Shown: positions 13,201 to 25,201 of the stretch, piece after piece | How positions within the stretch are numbered: the first letter of the stretch is position 1 | Layout: each line of letters opens with the position of its first letter | Assembly (NCBI GenBank): GCA_932521035.1 | Contig: OW051495.1 | Location: 4,278,001-4,342,000, forward strand | Direction: 5' to 3' | DNA: 64,000 nt | From: Oscheius dolichura | Lineage: Eukaryota; Nematoda; Chromadorea; Rhabditida; Rhabditidae | Notes under the pieces: generated by a model | Databases searched by the model: none | Told to the model about the DNA's origin: nothing | The model's input: only the letters and a program-made list of their open reading frames with translations | Made by a program: the position numbers and the translations under genes

Positions 13201-15584
13201 AGTTCGGGACACCCCCTTACATGGGACAGTATGAGGTGCCCGGCCTGTCGGCCTTCCACAACGACTACATGCCCTACTTCCTCTGTTGCAAGTATGCCGA
13301 GTTCCGTTGCCAAATGTTCTACTGGAGGAGGCCGAGCTCCGGCTGCCAGGAGTATCAACCTCCGGCATATGGTAGAAGAGACACGTGGGATAAAACAATG
13401 ATTTATTTTAGGAGAGGGACTGGGCGCGGGTACCTTCAACACGATCGACAACGACAAGTTCATCTTCAACGAGCCCGGAGTGTACAATGCCCTGTACATT
13501 CCCCACACGACGGTCACCCCCGAGGTCAAGGTACAGGTCCGACTGGAGCGATATCCCAATAGACGAGTTGACTTCAGTATGTTCCTTTTCTATATAGCTT
13601 ATAAAATAATTCAGGTTTACTTGGAAGGTACATGGGGCAACAGGATCTCGTCCAGCCCACGAATGCCACCGTGATAACTGGAGTTGTGCTGGAGGCGACG
13701 GGCACGGACAGAGTCCACGTGTTGGCGAGGAAGGACACCAGGAGATTCCGATACAGGACGAGTATTATAGTGGGAAACATCTTGAGATATTTCGACACCA
13801 TGAGACTCCAACGATTCAAAGGTACGAGTAAGGAAAGCTAGAAGAACTGTGTTTAGGATTGTTGGTCTACGTGAACAACGTCGAGCGAGGACAGCCGGAG
13901 ATCTACGTCGTCCTGGAAGAGGCGCAGATCGGAATCAGAGTGCGCGAGTCATATGCCCTGGATATTGACCGACTGGCCAACTACCAGGAGAGTATGGGAA
14001 TGCTCAACGTGGCCATCAGTGTGCCTCCACAATACGGAGTGGTCAGTCCGTTCTGGATACCGTTTAAATCGAGGATTACAGAGACCAGATGGTGACAAGA
14101 CGAGAGAAGTGGAGATGAGACAGAGATACAACATCCCCCGAGTATCCGGGCTGTACCGGCCATTCCCCGACCAGACGACCTCCAGTTACATGCAGACTCT
14201 GACCCTGAATGATGTCAACTCGGAACAATACAGACAGCAGATCATCAACCAATGTGAGCCGGTCCCTTTTATTGAACTGATTGATCCTCAGACCGGGTAC
14301 AAGGGTCGGGAGAGCCCGGATCGGACCAGTCGATGAACAGCGGCAACGTAGGAGGACTACCAACAGAGAATATGTTTACTACCTCAAGGGATGAAGACAA
14401 GAAATTCGAAGTGTTCCCGGAGGCGTCGATGAAGAGCGGGCCCATCTACGTGACGGCTCCCAAATACCAGACGTTTGTTGGGTTCTAGTTATTTGTACAG
14501 TCTATTTTAGGGGGGCTTATCGCTTCTATCCCCTGACCGGCCAAGCCATGAACCAGGAACTCCAGACGTGTAGAGATCTCCAACAACAACACGTCTGTAG
14601 GGAGCAATTATAACGGGGGCAGACAGTCCAATTTCAGTGAATATGCAGCCCCTACAGTCCCAAATAACGAACCAGTACGGGATGAGTCAGTGCCCGGATA
14701 ATCCGTCGGCCATTATCACCGAGTGCGGGGACTCGATCCCCTGCCAATACGACTACACCACCCTCAACTCGAAGACCCTGGGTATCCAGGCCAAGACGGA
14801 GTACAACGTCTTCACCTCGGAAAGGGTCGACTCCGCCAGGAATTGTAGTCTTTTGTGGAATAGAGACATGCGACTCTTTTCAGACAACAGCTGTGGCCCG
14901 ATCAACATCGAGTACCCCGAGTACCTGACAAAGACATCCTCCCTCTCTTCCGCCTACCTCCAGGGAGACGTGGCCCGCTTCGAGTGCTTCCAGTCCCATT
15001 GGATCAAGGGAGTACATGAATATAAATGTGGGGTGTCTCGTATTCCCTTTCAAAGAATTGTCTAGGTGGAATAGTGGTCGACAGGAACCATCCCCAGGAC
15101 TACCGGTTCGAGTGGAACAAGGGAGAACAGCCGTGGTGTCGGTCCCGAGAGAAGGAGAACTTCTTCATCTGGGTGGCCGCCATCGGCGGAATACTCGGAG
15201 CTATTTTCGTAGGCAGAGAGGATACCCACTGTCCACATGTTCCCTTTCCAGGTGGTTATCATGATCTTTATGTGTTGTTGGTGTTTGAAGAAGTCTAAGC
15301 AGGCGGAAAGAGAGGAGAACCGATCGGACGCGGCCAGCCGGGTACCCTCATTGCGGGAGAAGAAGTACCCTCCGGTGAAACATCCTCCTCGCGGCTCTAA
15401 TCCCCCTTTACAGTCCTTCGAGACGGAGCCGTTGAACGAGAAGCCCCGGTATGCCGAGATGGGCCCAAGGACGATGAATGGGTTCGACTCGTCCAAGGAG
15501 AAGGCGCCGATCTCGCACTCGTCCACCCCGGACACCCTCCGACCTCCGCCCAGCCACCTCCAAGGCTTCACATCCTCCGTCTGA
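10207..15584 (+). CDS. Mesh/SUSD2-like NIDO-AMOP-VWD-sushi transmembrane protein
   Basis: Large type I membrane adhesion protein of the Drosophila mesh / vertebrate SUSD2 type; mesh organises smooth septate junctions in gut epithelium. Domains in order: signal peptide (GWRSPWWLLLCAVLVRA); NIDO domain (AFPFYGGLYNYTSISVNGYL to about 11.15 kb); Ig/E-set-like middle; AMOP domain (CHDWYDEDGAQW, NSSCPCIERQA, CSQAF, then GQVCCYDDQGHL); a von Willebrand D-type region (GTFNTIDNDKFIFNEPGVY and after); a sushi/CCP module (SQCPDNP, CGPINIEYPEY); one TM helix (FFIWVAAIGGILGAIFV / VVIMIFMCCWCL); and a basic then Ser/Pro-rich tail ending GFTSSV. Length is on the order of 1,400 residues over about 20 exons with short introns. 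The ATG at 10207 was preferred to one 21 nt upstream because it begins the signal peptide cleanly. Confidence 0.9.
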
Positions 15585-15692
15585 TCTCTCACTCCCTACA
15601 TAATCATCCTTCCCCTGGCCTTCCTCTCAACGTGCTGATGAAGCTCAACCCAACTTGTACTTTCTTCTTTCTGTTGTGTTTGTCGTTTCAGG

Positions 15693-15698
15693 AATAAA
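15693..15698 (+). terminator. Polyadenylation signal AATAAA (mesh-like gene)
   Basis: AATAAA 109 nt after the mesh-like stop; the R1 repeat starts 15 nt further on. Confidence 0.6.
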
Positions 15699-15712
15699 CT
15701 ATATACACTACT

Positions 15713-15893
15713 AGTATGCCTCCGGCGGCCTTTGGCCGCGTTGGGATTAGTTTATATCGGTCGAAAAAGAGTTGGCCGTTGAAAAAGGTCAAACGGTCGA
15801 AACTTTCTGCTTCTCTCTCATTTGACCTGTCAATCCGTACAGACGACAGGTCTTACTGACAGACAGAGATCTGCCTATTATTAGGGTAGGATA
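15713..15893 (+). repeat. Dispersed repeat R1, copy 1
   Basis: Begins AGTATGCCTCCGGCGGC and ends ATTAGGGTAGGAT; a second copy is at 42421-42568. Shared blocks also include TTTCTGCTTCTCTC, CAATCCGT and ACAGAGATCTGC. This copy has a perfect 6-bp hairpin near its start (GCGGCC TTT GGCCGC) that is absent from copy 2. Both copies lie just 3' of a + strand gene in the same orientation. Family not recognised; no coding capacity. Confidence 0.75.
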
Positions 15894-16108
15894 TACATTG
15901 TATACATTCTTGGCCGACCAGCCCACTCCCTAACGCGGGGGACAGCACTACGAGCATTTAACAAAACCGTACCGGATGAACAGAGCGGGGGCAGTCAATA
16001 AACACGTCACCGTGCAAATAATCCTCGCTCGATTTTGTTGAATGTTCCTGCCGTCAGACCCTTCCCCATCTCCAAACTGTTAACTGCGCTTTTTTTAAAA
16101 ACGGTCCG
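15894..16108. other. Spacer before NR-A
   Basis: About 200 nt with no gene. It is T- and A-rich near the NR-A start and would hold its proximal promoter or outron. Confidence 0.4.
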
Positions 16109-18125
16109 ATGTTTACGCCGAAAACGGCTAGAGTCTGCGCAGTCTGCCACGACTCCCCTGCAAAAATCCACTACGGGCAGCTCGCCTGCTTCGGGTGCAA
16201 AGGTATCGTTTGCTCTTTTCTTTTTCTTAAACTTTACAAAAGCTAAATGCTCTAACAACGCTTCCATTTCCTAGAAAACTCTAGAATTTTACGCTTAAAC
16301 TTTGAGGTTGTCTTCTTCTGGGGATCACACACAAAATCGAGCTCACCTTTCCTCTCTTATCCCCTCCCATCCAAAAACTTAGGTTTCTTCCGCCGAGCCG
16401 TTAAAGATGGCCGGAATAAGTACGTCTGCCGCTTCGAAAAAAACTGTCAAATAAACAAAAGTGAGTCATCGCCGGAGGATCCCAATAGACTAAAACACAG
16501 ATGACCGGAATGCCTGTCGCTACTGTAGATTCAGAAGATGTCTCCTGGTTGGAATGAATCCTGATTGTGAGTTCCCTCGGATTCCTTTACCGGAAGTGTG
16601 TTCAGTTGTCCGGCCGGATAGAGACGAAACTAAACAGAAGGCTCACAGGACCCTGTCCAAGAAGAAGAGTCTCTCGCGGCTGAACTCGTCGGCACCGACT
16701 TCGTCTTCGGCGGATGACTGGCTCAATCAGATGCCTTCTTCCCAGAGGTTGCCCTTATCTTCCTTTTAGATATTATAGTTCTTTAGAAAGTTATTGAATG
16801 ACTTGAGTAGTCTGGAATCTCAGCTGCAATGCCTCGGCGATGCCAACTACGATGGGGTGGCTCAGTTCAGCTTGAAAAGTCTCATCGCCGACAGATCCCT
16901 GGCCAGGAAGACGGGGGTAGGGCCTTTCTCTCTATCACAGTTAGCCTTCTTTAGGGGACAACTGCTCCTTGTACCAACCACAGTGTGGAGATCGTGGCCA
17001 TCGACCGAGTCGTCTCGACCATCGACTTCATCGACGGTTTCCTGTCCCTCCTCGAGAAGGACTCGCCCGCCCGTCGTCCCTCCGTCGAGGACAAGTGCTC
17101 CCTCATCAGCGACTGTTTCTTGCCCCTGGCCCTGGTCGACTCGGCTGCTCGTCTTGTCGCCCGTCAATCTAACAACTACACCGAGGATCTCTCCAGGACC
17201 ATTCCCACCAAAAACTTGTATGCTCCGCTATCATTGGCTCTTATTTCAATGGTTTCAGGAATTTCTCCTTCTTTGCCCGTTTTGGTCACCTTTGCGAGAG
17301 TTTCAAGAAGAGATCCCCCAGTCCTACCGAATACTCACTGATGAGGGCTCTTCTCGTCTGCTGTGCCGGTTTGTGTCCTCCTATTCTTCATATCCGTATC
17401 TTCAGATGCTACCCAGTTGTCCAACTCTCTTGGTCAGTTGCTAGTCTCCTCGAAAGAATCCCTCCAAGAACTGTTGTTCCGAGTAGGAAAACAACAGAAG
17501 ACATCGTGTGGAGCAGCAGTCGCTGTAGCCGACACGGTGTCTCTTCTCTTCCAGGCCAGGGTAAGTCCTTCCGTCTCTTCTCTTGACCATCAGCCACTTT
17601 TAGGAGTTGGCCCACCAGCTGCACTCCGCGTTGGCCCCTCTCTATCCGCCTTCCCGGCTTCACCAGCCCTTCCCGTTCTACTTGGTCTTTTCCGACATCT
17701 TCCACCCTCAAGTGTCCGACCTAGTGGCGCAGGTAGCTCTCCTTGTCCTTCTCCACAATAACATCTCCTTCAGGTGTTGGACAGCCGTTCCTCGGGAGAG
17801 CAGTTCGTCACCCCGAAGTCTCCCCTGTCCATCCCCATCGTGACCATCTCATCCCACATACAGCAGACAGCCTTCGCCGCTCCTCTGCCCGTCCGACCCC
17901 GGACAATCGAATTCAGTCCCAAGATACCTCTCACCCTTACAAAGTCGATCGAGGTAAATGATATCTATCCCATTTCTCATCTTCCTCTATTCGTAGGAAA
18001 TGTTACGAGCGCCTGGATCATTCGAGGATCTGAACGGCCCCCTGGCCTCGGACTGGGCCGACGGCGTCCGCCTGACCCCCGTGGTGGCTCAGTTCTTCCC
18101 CGAACTCAATAGCCAATTCCTCTGA
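16109..18125 (+). CDS. Nuclear hormone receptor NR-A (HNF4-type supernumerary family)
   Basis: Ligand-regulated transcription factor. The DNA-binding domain is complete over three exons (16109-16202, 16383-16460, from 16501): CAVCHDSPAKIHYGQLACFG, P-box CFGCKGFFRRAV, second finger YVCRFEKNCQINK, NACRYCRFRRCLLVGM, then the VVRPDRDE extension. All eight zinc-binding Cys are present. The DBD starts about nine residues after the ATG, so there is almost no A/B domain. A Ser/Lys-rich hinge (SKKKSLSRL) leads to a divergent ligand-binding domain with helical stretches (DRVVSTIDFIDGFLSLLEKD, FFARFGHLCESF) and a long C-terminal extension ending FFPELNSQFL. The VRPDRD motif is typical of nematode HNF4-derived receptors. 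It converges on NR-B, whose stop is 613 nt away, suggesting an old local duplication and inversion. Confidence 0.88.
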
Positions 18126-18738
18126 CCTACTGTAAATAATGTAATATTATATATAAATATAAATAAGGTATAAATTATTCTTCTCTCTTTCGCCGGGTTA
18201 CTGATCTTTTATCGGTAACCCTGATTACGCACGAGGTGTCTTCTTCTCATCGGCTTAACTTTCTTGGTGTTGAATGCCGTTCGAAAAACTGCTCACATAG
18301 AGTAAAAATCGAGTGGAGTAGTGAAGCACACTGTTTCCAAGTGCTTCAAGATTCCTGATCACCAAACAGTCTCAGAAGCTGTCCTCCTCCTCCTGTCTCC
18401 CCCAGCTTCCCCGTCCCCATCCCTGTTCCATCGGGTGTCTTCATCTATCTATCTCTGTCTCTGTCGCTTCCCCGTATTAAATATGACGTCAAGGCCGAAT
18501 AAGTGAAATTTCATTGCGACCGGTGCATCATCAGAATTAAAAGTCTGTTCCTCTCTAGCTACTGTCTGTTCCTAGGGGCTAGGGCTAAGCAAGGCATCCT
18601 CGACAACAACGTATGTATAGATATATATATGGGGCATCTGAGTTTCTCGAGTGAGGAATAAATATTATACACTTTCAACCACAAAACATGGCGGGGCAGT
18701 CATGTCGGCAGGGATAACAACGAACAACAGCGAGCCGG
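18126..18738. other. Convergent 3' spacer between NR-A and NR-B
   Basis: No gene. A very AT-rich stretch at about 18135-18170 (repeats of ATATAAAT and ATAAATAAGG) follows the NR-A stop and probably holds its poly(A) site. Confidence 0.5.
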
Positions 18739-21700
18739 CTAACTGATCAGGTTGTAAAAGTCCTCGTCGTGACCGAGGTCCACCAACGGGTCCCGCGACG
18801 AATTCAGCTCCTCGTCCAGGAAGTTGTGGAAGGGTGAGCTCATGGAGACCTGTAACCATTGTCCTTTAGTCTCTTTCTCGTTTGATCGCGGTATCAAATT
18901 AGCGTCGAGGCGACGGTTTCCCTGACAGGAAGAGGCACTTACACTGGGCAGAAACATTGGCGGCGAGTTGCCCCCGATCAACGAGTTACTGCTTCTGCTC
19001 TGGTTGATGGCCGAGCCGCTCTCGTCCGTCTGCGTCTCGGCATCTTTCTTGGCTATCCTCCGCACGGATGAGCTGACCATTCCGGGAGAGTCCAGCAGGG
19101 GCGGGGATATGGACTAGAATGGCTGAGTTACTCTGCCAAAGGGCTGGCTACCTGGAGGGATATCTCGGCCGGGTTCTCGAAGAGGGGAGGAGTGACCGAG
19201 GACGACGTGATCTGTGTGTCGTCGAAGCTGAACTTGAAGTCGCCGAACATTTCCGAGAGGAGGGGATCGCCACTCTGCCTGCCACCGAATGTCTGGCAGA
19301 ACTGCATGTTTTCGCTCATCAGACCGGACAACGTCTGGACAGTCTCGTTGAGAGGAGGATAGAAATGAGGCATACAGTAATTGTAGGAAGGAGGAGGAGG
19401 AGGTTCCCGAAGCGACTGCTGGCACTGTATATGGGGTGGAGCTCCTTAACGATCTGGAACAGCATGTCTTGGACCTTGTCCCGGAGATCTCCAATGGCCT
19501 GCTTCGAGGCGGGCGACAGTCCCTTCGTGTCTAAACAGGGTGTTGTCCCTGTTCAATTGCATTTGTCCTACTCGGATTCAGTATGATAATGGCCTTGAGG
19601 GGGACGATCTCCTCCTCCTTCAGGTTCAGTTTTCTCAACGGCGCCACCAGCTCATTGAGGGTACGGTCGATGAGAACATTCGAGAGATGGCTGAAAATGG
19701 GTCTTTTCTTTTGATCTTCGAGACTTCTAGCTATCGAAATCCCCCAAAATCGCCTTTGGAAAGTGCCTGACGGTGGCGGTGCCCTAAGGCTTATCGGCAG
19801 TTGTCCAACGATAAGGCAGAACCCACTTGGTCTCGTTGAATTCGGCCGGCAGCTGTCTGGGGACGTACGAGTGGCTACAGAGGCATAGGATGTCCGGGTT
19901 CTTTGTGTTTTGAGCCGTGCGAGCTGAGAAATTGAAGATGGTCAAGGGCGAATAGCAGGACTTGACCAGCGACACCTGCAGAATTGTTTCTTTATGTGGA
20001 AGATGGCAGTCGGCATACCTTGTCCTCAGTGTCGGCCACCTCGGCGATTTCTGTCAGGGAATCCACCCAGTCAACCGCGGCAACTGCCCTCCGGTGTGCG
20101 ATTTCGGCCAGTTCCTCGGGCCGCGTCATTCTGTACGGTTCGTAGCCCATCTGGAGCTTGTCCGTCTTTTTATCAGCCAGTCCTTACCAGTGATCTGGAG
20201 CCAGTCATCGGTTTCTGTTCGAACATTTCCCTCAAAGAGACCTTCTGGTCCCGCGACGTCGGCTGTGTCGGTTGTGGTTGTGGCGGTGCGTTCTCCTCTC
20301 CCTTGACCACTTTCGCCTCGATGTTCATCAACTGCATCAACAGAATCCGCACTTCCACGGGCAGTTTCCTCGACCAGTCGTCTCCTTGCAGTCTCATCTG
20401 AGCCCCTCGTCTCCCGCCACTCTTTCCTTTCCTCACCATGTGGTTCAGTAGTTCCTCGTCGATTTGTTTCTTCCTCATCCGGGGCATCCTCTGCTTGCCG
20501 GTGAGGTCCCTGTCCGGGCGGACGGCCTTCGGGTCCATGCCCACTTCTATACACCGGTTGAATCGACAGTATCGGCAGCTATTCCTCTGGTCTGAAAATT
20601 CCCAGTAAAGATGGCTGGGAACGGCTACATTTGTCCACGATACAGTTGTTCCCAAATCGGCAGTTATATCGGTATTTCCCAGCCAACGTTCGCCGGAAAA
20701 ACCCTTTACAGCCATAACAACTAAAAAGAAACGGGTACAGAGAGGAGCAGGGGGACAACTCACGCGAGGACCCCGTAGTGGAGCTTGGCCTGGCCATCGC
20801 CACAGACGGCGCAGACGACAGAGGAGGTGGACGACGGCGAGCCGGCATTCGAACTGCGATCCCGGATGTTGTAGGAGGCCGGGGGACCGGAGGCCGAGGG
20901 CGCCGCCAACATCATATCCCTCATCATGGGCATCCTAAACAAATCGTTTGTTTGTAATCCAATCCCCCACGTGGGTCGCCCTAAACAGCCGAGGTAATGA
21001 TCGGACAGGAGGGGAGAGGGTAGGCAAAGGGCGTAAGTAGTCGGAAAGTTTCCGGGTTGTGTTCTATCGATCGACGGTCGGGTCTGATACGGGGACCGGT
21101 AGTTGAAATGCAGATGCCCCTCTCTCGCCTCTCGCTATTGTTTTCATAACAACTCAAACTCCTCGGCCATATCAAAAGGGAGTTTGTCTTCTTATCGCCG
21201 CCAATCCAATGTCATTTTCATCATCTTTTCATCAATTTAGGGACAATACGAAGAGGCGCTTTCTCAAAAAGGGCGAAATGATAACAAGGCGGAGGAGGAG
21301 GAGGTGATGAACAGGAAAAGGCCACGTGTGTGGCGGAGGAGCGGGTCAGCTGGACGGTCAAACAAACGGTGAAGGGGCACGCGGCAGTTTTTCGGGGAGG
21401 AGGACTAAAATGACCGGGGAGAGTAGGGTGAGAGAGAGAAGGCCCAATGATAAGGCGTGAAGGCCGTTTGTCTGTCGTTGATCGTGTCGAGGGAAAGTGA
21501 GAGCACCGGGAATTCCCAGCTGGCCGTCATAATCTCGTCAAAGTCCAAAGACAACGAATTAATTGATTACGCCACGAACGATCCCCTGGCCTGATAGGCG
21601 ACTCGATACGAAGTTCCAAAGGGCCGCTCTTTTGGCACGTCGCCTTGAATCCTAGGGGTGTAGGACAGACCGGTTGAGAGTCTTAAAATAGACCGGGGGT

Positions 21701-22198
21701 TACCCAGAAATGTCTAACAAAGGAGATTCCCCCGATTCCCCCTCCAAAACTACGTCAAGACTTTTTGAATACGTCGTTGGCACGAGGCAATGGTAATCCT
21801 CTCCTGCTAAGGAATGATCTCCAGGGTTTGAACTGGTCCGGCCTCGACACGATTCTATTCAAAACAGCCATAAAATTATCACACTTCAATTTATTGTTTA
21901 ACCGAGACTGTACGGGTTCCAGTGGGCAGGCTATTGGCAGCCGAGCCCTCCGCGCGTACCTATGACGAGTATTTCTCTTCTCCCAATAAAAGAAGTGCCA
22001 CCGAACGAGTTACTAGAGAATTTGTCATTTTCCCGGTAGTTTGGAGTAAGCCTAGTTTACCGGCCCATAAACCCAGAGGAATGGTCTGTCCGCGTACCTC
22101 TGGACCTTGACGAGTTTGGTGGTGGTCGAGACGGGAGGCGAGTAGTCGTCGTAGTTGTCCTCCTCGTAGTATTCGTACTCTATGTCTTCCATCTGCAT
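18739..22198 (-). CDS. Nuclear hormone receptor NR-B (HNF4/NHR-49-like)
   Basis: Nuclear receptor of the HNF4-derived group. A short first exon (start 22198) encodes an acidic, Tyr-rich leader (MEDIEYEYYEEDNYDDYS). A 1.15 kb intron separates it from the exon at 20942. The DBD reads VVCAVCGDGQAKLHYGVLA, P-box CYGCKGFFRRT, CRFGNNCIVDK, NSCRYCRFNRCIEVGMDP, KAVRPDRD; all zinc ligands are kept. The LBD shows RPEELAEIAHRRAVAAVDWV, EEIVPLKAIIILNP and SASSRFGNLLLLLPTI; the last is a strongly conserved signature in HNF4/NHR-49-type receptors, which in C. elegans control fatty-acid metabolism. A Ser-rich C-terminal region (SSLIGGNSPP-type) ends FLDEELNSS...DFYNLIS. TTTCAG abuts the ATG, suggesting trans-splicing. 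Proximity to FAAH-B fits a lipid-metabolism role, but that is inference. Confidence 0.9.
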
Positions 22199-25100
22199 CT
22201 GAAACGGTGCAAATGATAACTGATAAAGGGGGCAGGCGGGAGAACTACAATCTAGGGGCCAGAGGGGAATACAAAAGTCACGAAAGAACGGCGAAGCACC
22301 TCGAAGCTCCTAGGTCAAAAGTGCCGAATTGGCCGGACGTGGCGGCTGTAAAAAGTCTCCTTCTGATATTTATCGCGCTGCCACCGCGACAGGAAAATTT
22401 TACGATACGGCTGGAGAACAAGACGAGGACATAATATGATGAGGAGGAGGACAGGAAGAGGATGGCCGGGGAGGAGGGAGGACGATGTAAGGTGATGGTA
22501 ATTAACTAATTAGGGAGGACGCGAGCCGGTGGACAAGAGCAGCAAGAGGCTTATCTCTTTTCTGGGAACTATACTGCGCAAGAGAGGTTGTAAACGGGTG
22601 CATCTCTGATAAGTTAGGGAAACGAATTCCAAAGAGGATTATGCCACAAAAGGTTCCATTCGAGGGACAGGGGAGGACAGCAATCAAGAGATGGTCGGAT
22701 GGAGGAGGACAAGCCGATTGACGATCTACTGATAAAGTTGGAGGGGAAAGGAGAAAAGGAGAAGCCGGGAGGAAGTGATAAACGGAGGCGGGCGAGAAGC
22801 AGTTACAACCCGAAGAAGAGGACGAAAAAGGAAACATCAACAGTTCAAGGCCGGGCCATCAACCGGCCGAGCTGAAGCGTAGCCGTGGACTACGGCCAAT
22901 GGACCATGTCCACTTTGTAATGAAGGGGCTCTATCAGGGCCTTATCGGGGCATTCCGGGTCTAACAAACTACGAAAGTCTTACGGGAGCGGGGATGACTT
23001 GAGGAGATTTCACGTGGGGAGGACAGGGAGCCAACTACGGGCCAGCAGGGGGCAGAAGGGGGACAGACAGGGGACGGGGATTATGTAAAGGGGAAGAGTG
23101 AGTCAGGGAGACTCCCAGTTGGACTCGGTGTGCCATGGGACGCGGAGACAAACAGGAGGAGGCCATCTCGAGACCGGGAGCAAAAGGATAGGCGGCCGAG
23201 TACAAAACTGGTCGCGGATAATGGCTCCCGAACAACGGCCAAAAACGCCACCCGGGTATCAAAATTGTTTGAGCGTAAATGCGGCCGCCATGCGTGCGAC
23301 TGCTTCCATTTTATGTCGCCATAACGAGGAAACAAAAAAAAAGATACGGGGAGGTGCCGGAGGATGACTGCCAGGTGGGTGATCCCTAAGCCCCGGAGAC
23401 AACAGACAGAGCAACGACCGGATCAAAGGGGAGGCGGTAATCCCCGGTATGTTTATGTTGCTCCGTTTGTTCTCGGGATGATATGACATGTGAACCTTGG
23501 CTGAATTTCAGACGTGCCTCGTTTCCACCAAATGGGGCACGGCGGCGGCAAGGGCGGGCAGCTCGCGCGGAACGGGGCAGACGACCAAAAAGAGAGAGAG
23601 AGATCAAAAGAGAGATTTATGCTCACACTTCTGACAAACACCCCGTCCTCTCGGGTCTCTGGAGCCTCGGCTTATAATTATCAATCATCTTTTTGGGGTG
23701 GAACTTGTCCTGTGCAGTACAGTCATCCTGTAGGGGCATCTCTGCTTAAAAAAGGAAGAGAAGAGCCCTTTGCTGCCAATAAGGACCGTTTGGTTCTTCT
23801 GGCCAATGTTTCGACTTTTCCAAAGAAAGAAGTCTGCTGCCTTGGAGAGGAGGCACATAAAAGAGACAATACAGTGTTTTGGGGACCGTCAAATTAAAAG
23901 GTCAAAGACAATATGACGAATTCCTTTGGGGGGATTCCAGACGAAGTGAAAAGGACGGGTGAACTGTCCAATAGGCTATTAATTTACTGCGTCTTTGGTT
24001 TCTGGTTCGGGGCAGCCCCTGCCAGAAGGCCCCTCTCGTCTCTCCTCCCGTGGCTACCTGCTGGATAGGGGCCATAAAAAGGCCTCGTACGAGAGCCCGT
24101 GGCTGATAAAGGCTGCCAATTACTCGGGGGGCAGGGGCGAGAGGACAAAAAAGGAGAGAAAACGGACAATCTACGAAGCGATCGAAAACAGGACGATAAG
24201 AATCTGGCCGGTCCATTCTTCAACAAAGTTGCAACGACAACCGCAAGCCAAAGAACCAGACGGCCATATTTAACAGACCGGGGGGCTGGGGGTAGAGTCC
24301 GGGACGATCGGTCCACCCTATGCAAATGGACAGATCTCTGTATTTCCGGGGGGCCTGGGTTTGACGAGGGGGCCCCTTCCCATTGAAAACAGGGCAGGGG
24401 AATGCCCTGAAGAAGGAGTCTATTGATGGGAAAGGAGATGACTCAAAGGGTATGAAGGGGGATAGAAGGAGAAGTTGATCGGTCGTATCAGGCGAATGGG
24501 GACAACAATCCAACTGTCGCTAAGATCATTCTAGCGTTTCGACGGGGATCCGCTTACGAGAAGGGCAGCTTTGCATTACATTTGGCAGAGGGGCGAGTAT
24601 TGTGAAAAGGACTGTCAATAGGGCAGGGAGGCGCTACCTTGTGATAATCAACAGGATGAATCAACGCCGTGACTAGCAGCTATTCGATGTAAATAAATAA
24701 TGACGGCAAATATAACAGTCAGCCGGGGGACAGGGACAGGGCCGGCAGGACAGACTTGACCAAAGTTGCCCTAATCCCGGTTGAATGAGGGGATGGCCTT
24801 GTACGCCGCCGGCTCAATACAGTAATCCCCGGGGAATAATATGGCGATTATGGCTACCGATACAGGCTGCAATCTCACACCGGCGATGGGCCCACTTCAA
24901 TATTCTTATGGTTGGAAATGGCCGTGGCTGCACCCGTAAAGCCTCGGCAGCTAGGTCTCCTTTTACTGGGTGATCGACGGGTCAGGGGATGAGAGATAAA
25001 AGTTGGAGGTGTGCAGAAGACTAGTAGAAGGGAAATCAATGGGCATGGGCCTGGGCACATAATAGCGACGCCTTAGGGAGGATCGGCTTGAATCCGTTAC

Positions 25101-25201
25101 GTGGTGGGTGCGCGAGGGTAGCATTAGGGAAAGACACGGAGCAAATAAACAACTATTGTTAGACCCAGAGATTAACAAATACAACAGTAAAAACACTATT
25201 T
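22199..25201. other. 3 kb gene-free region with many GATA-type sites
   Basis: No gene recognised. The + strand is purine-rich (GGAGGAGGA runs), so the strand sense to NR-B is pyrimidine-rich. TGATAA/TTATCA and related GATA words recur through this stretch and the adjacent NR-B intron (e.g. about 22219, 22607, 22728, 22772, 24104, 24640). This is the likely regulatory region of NR-B, with the 3' flank of FAAH-B at its right end. Confidence 0.45.
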
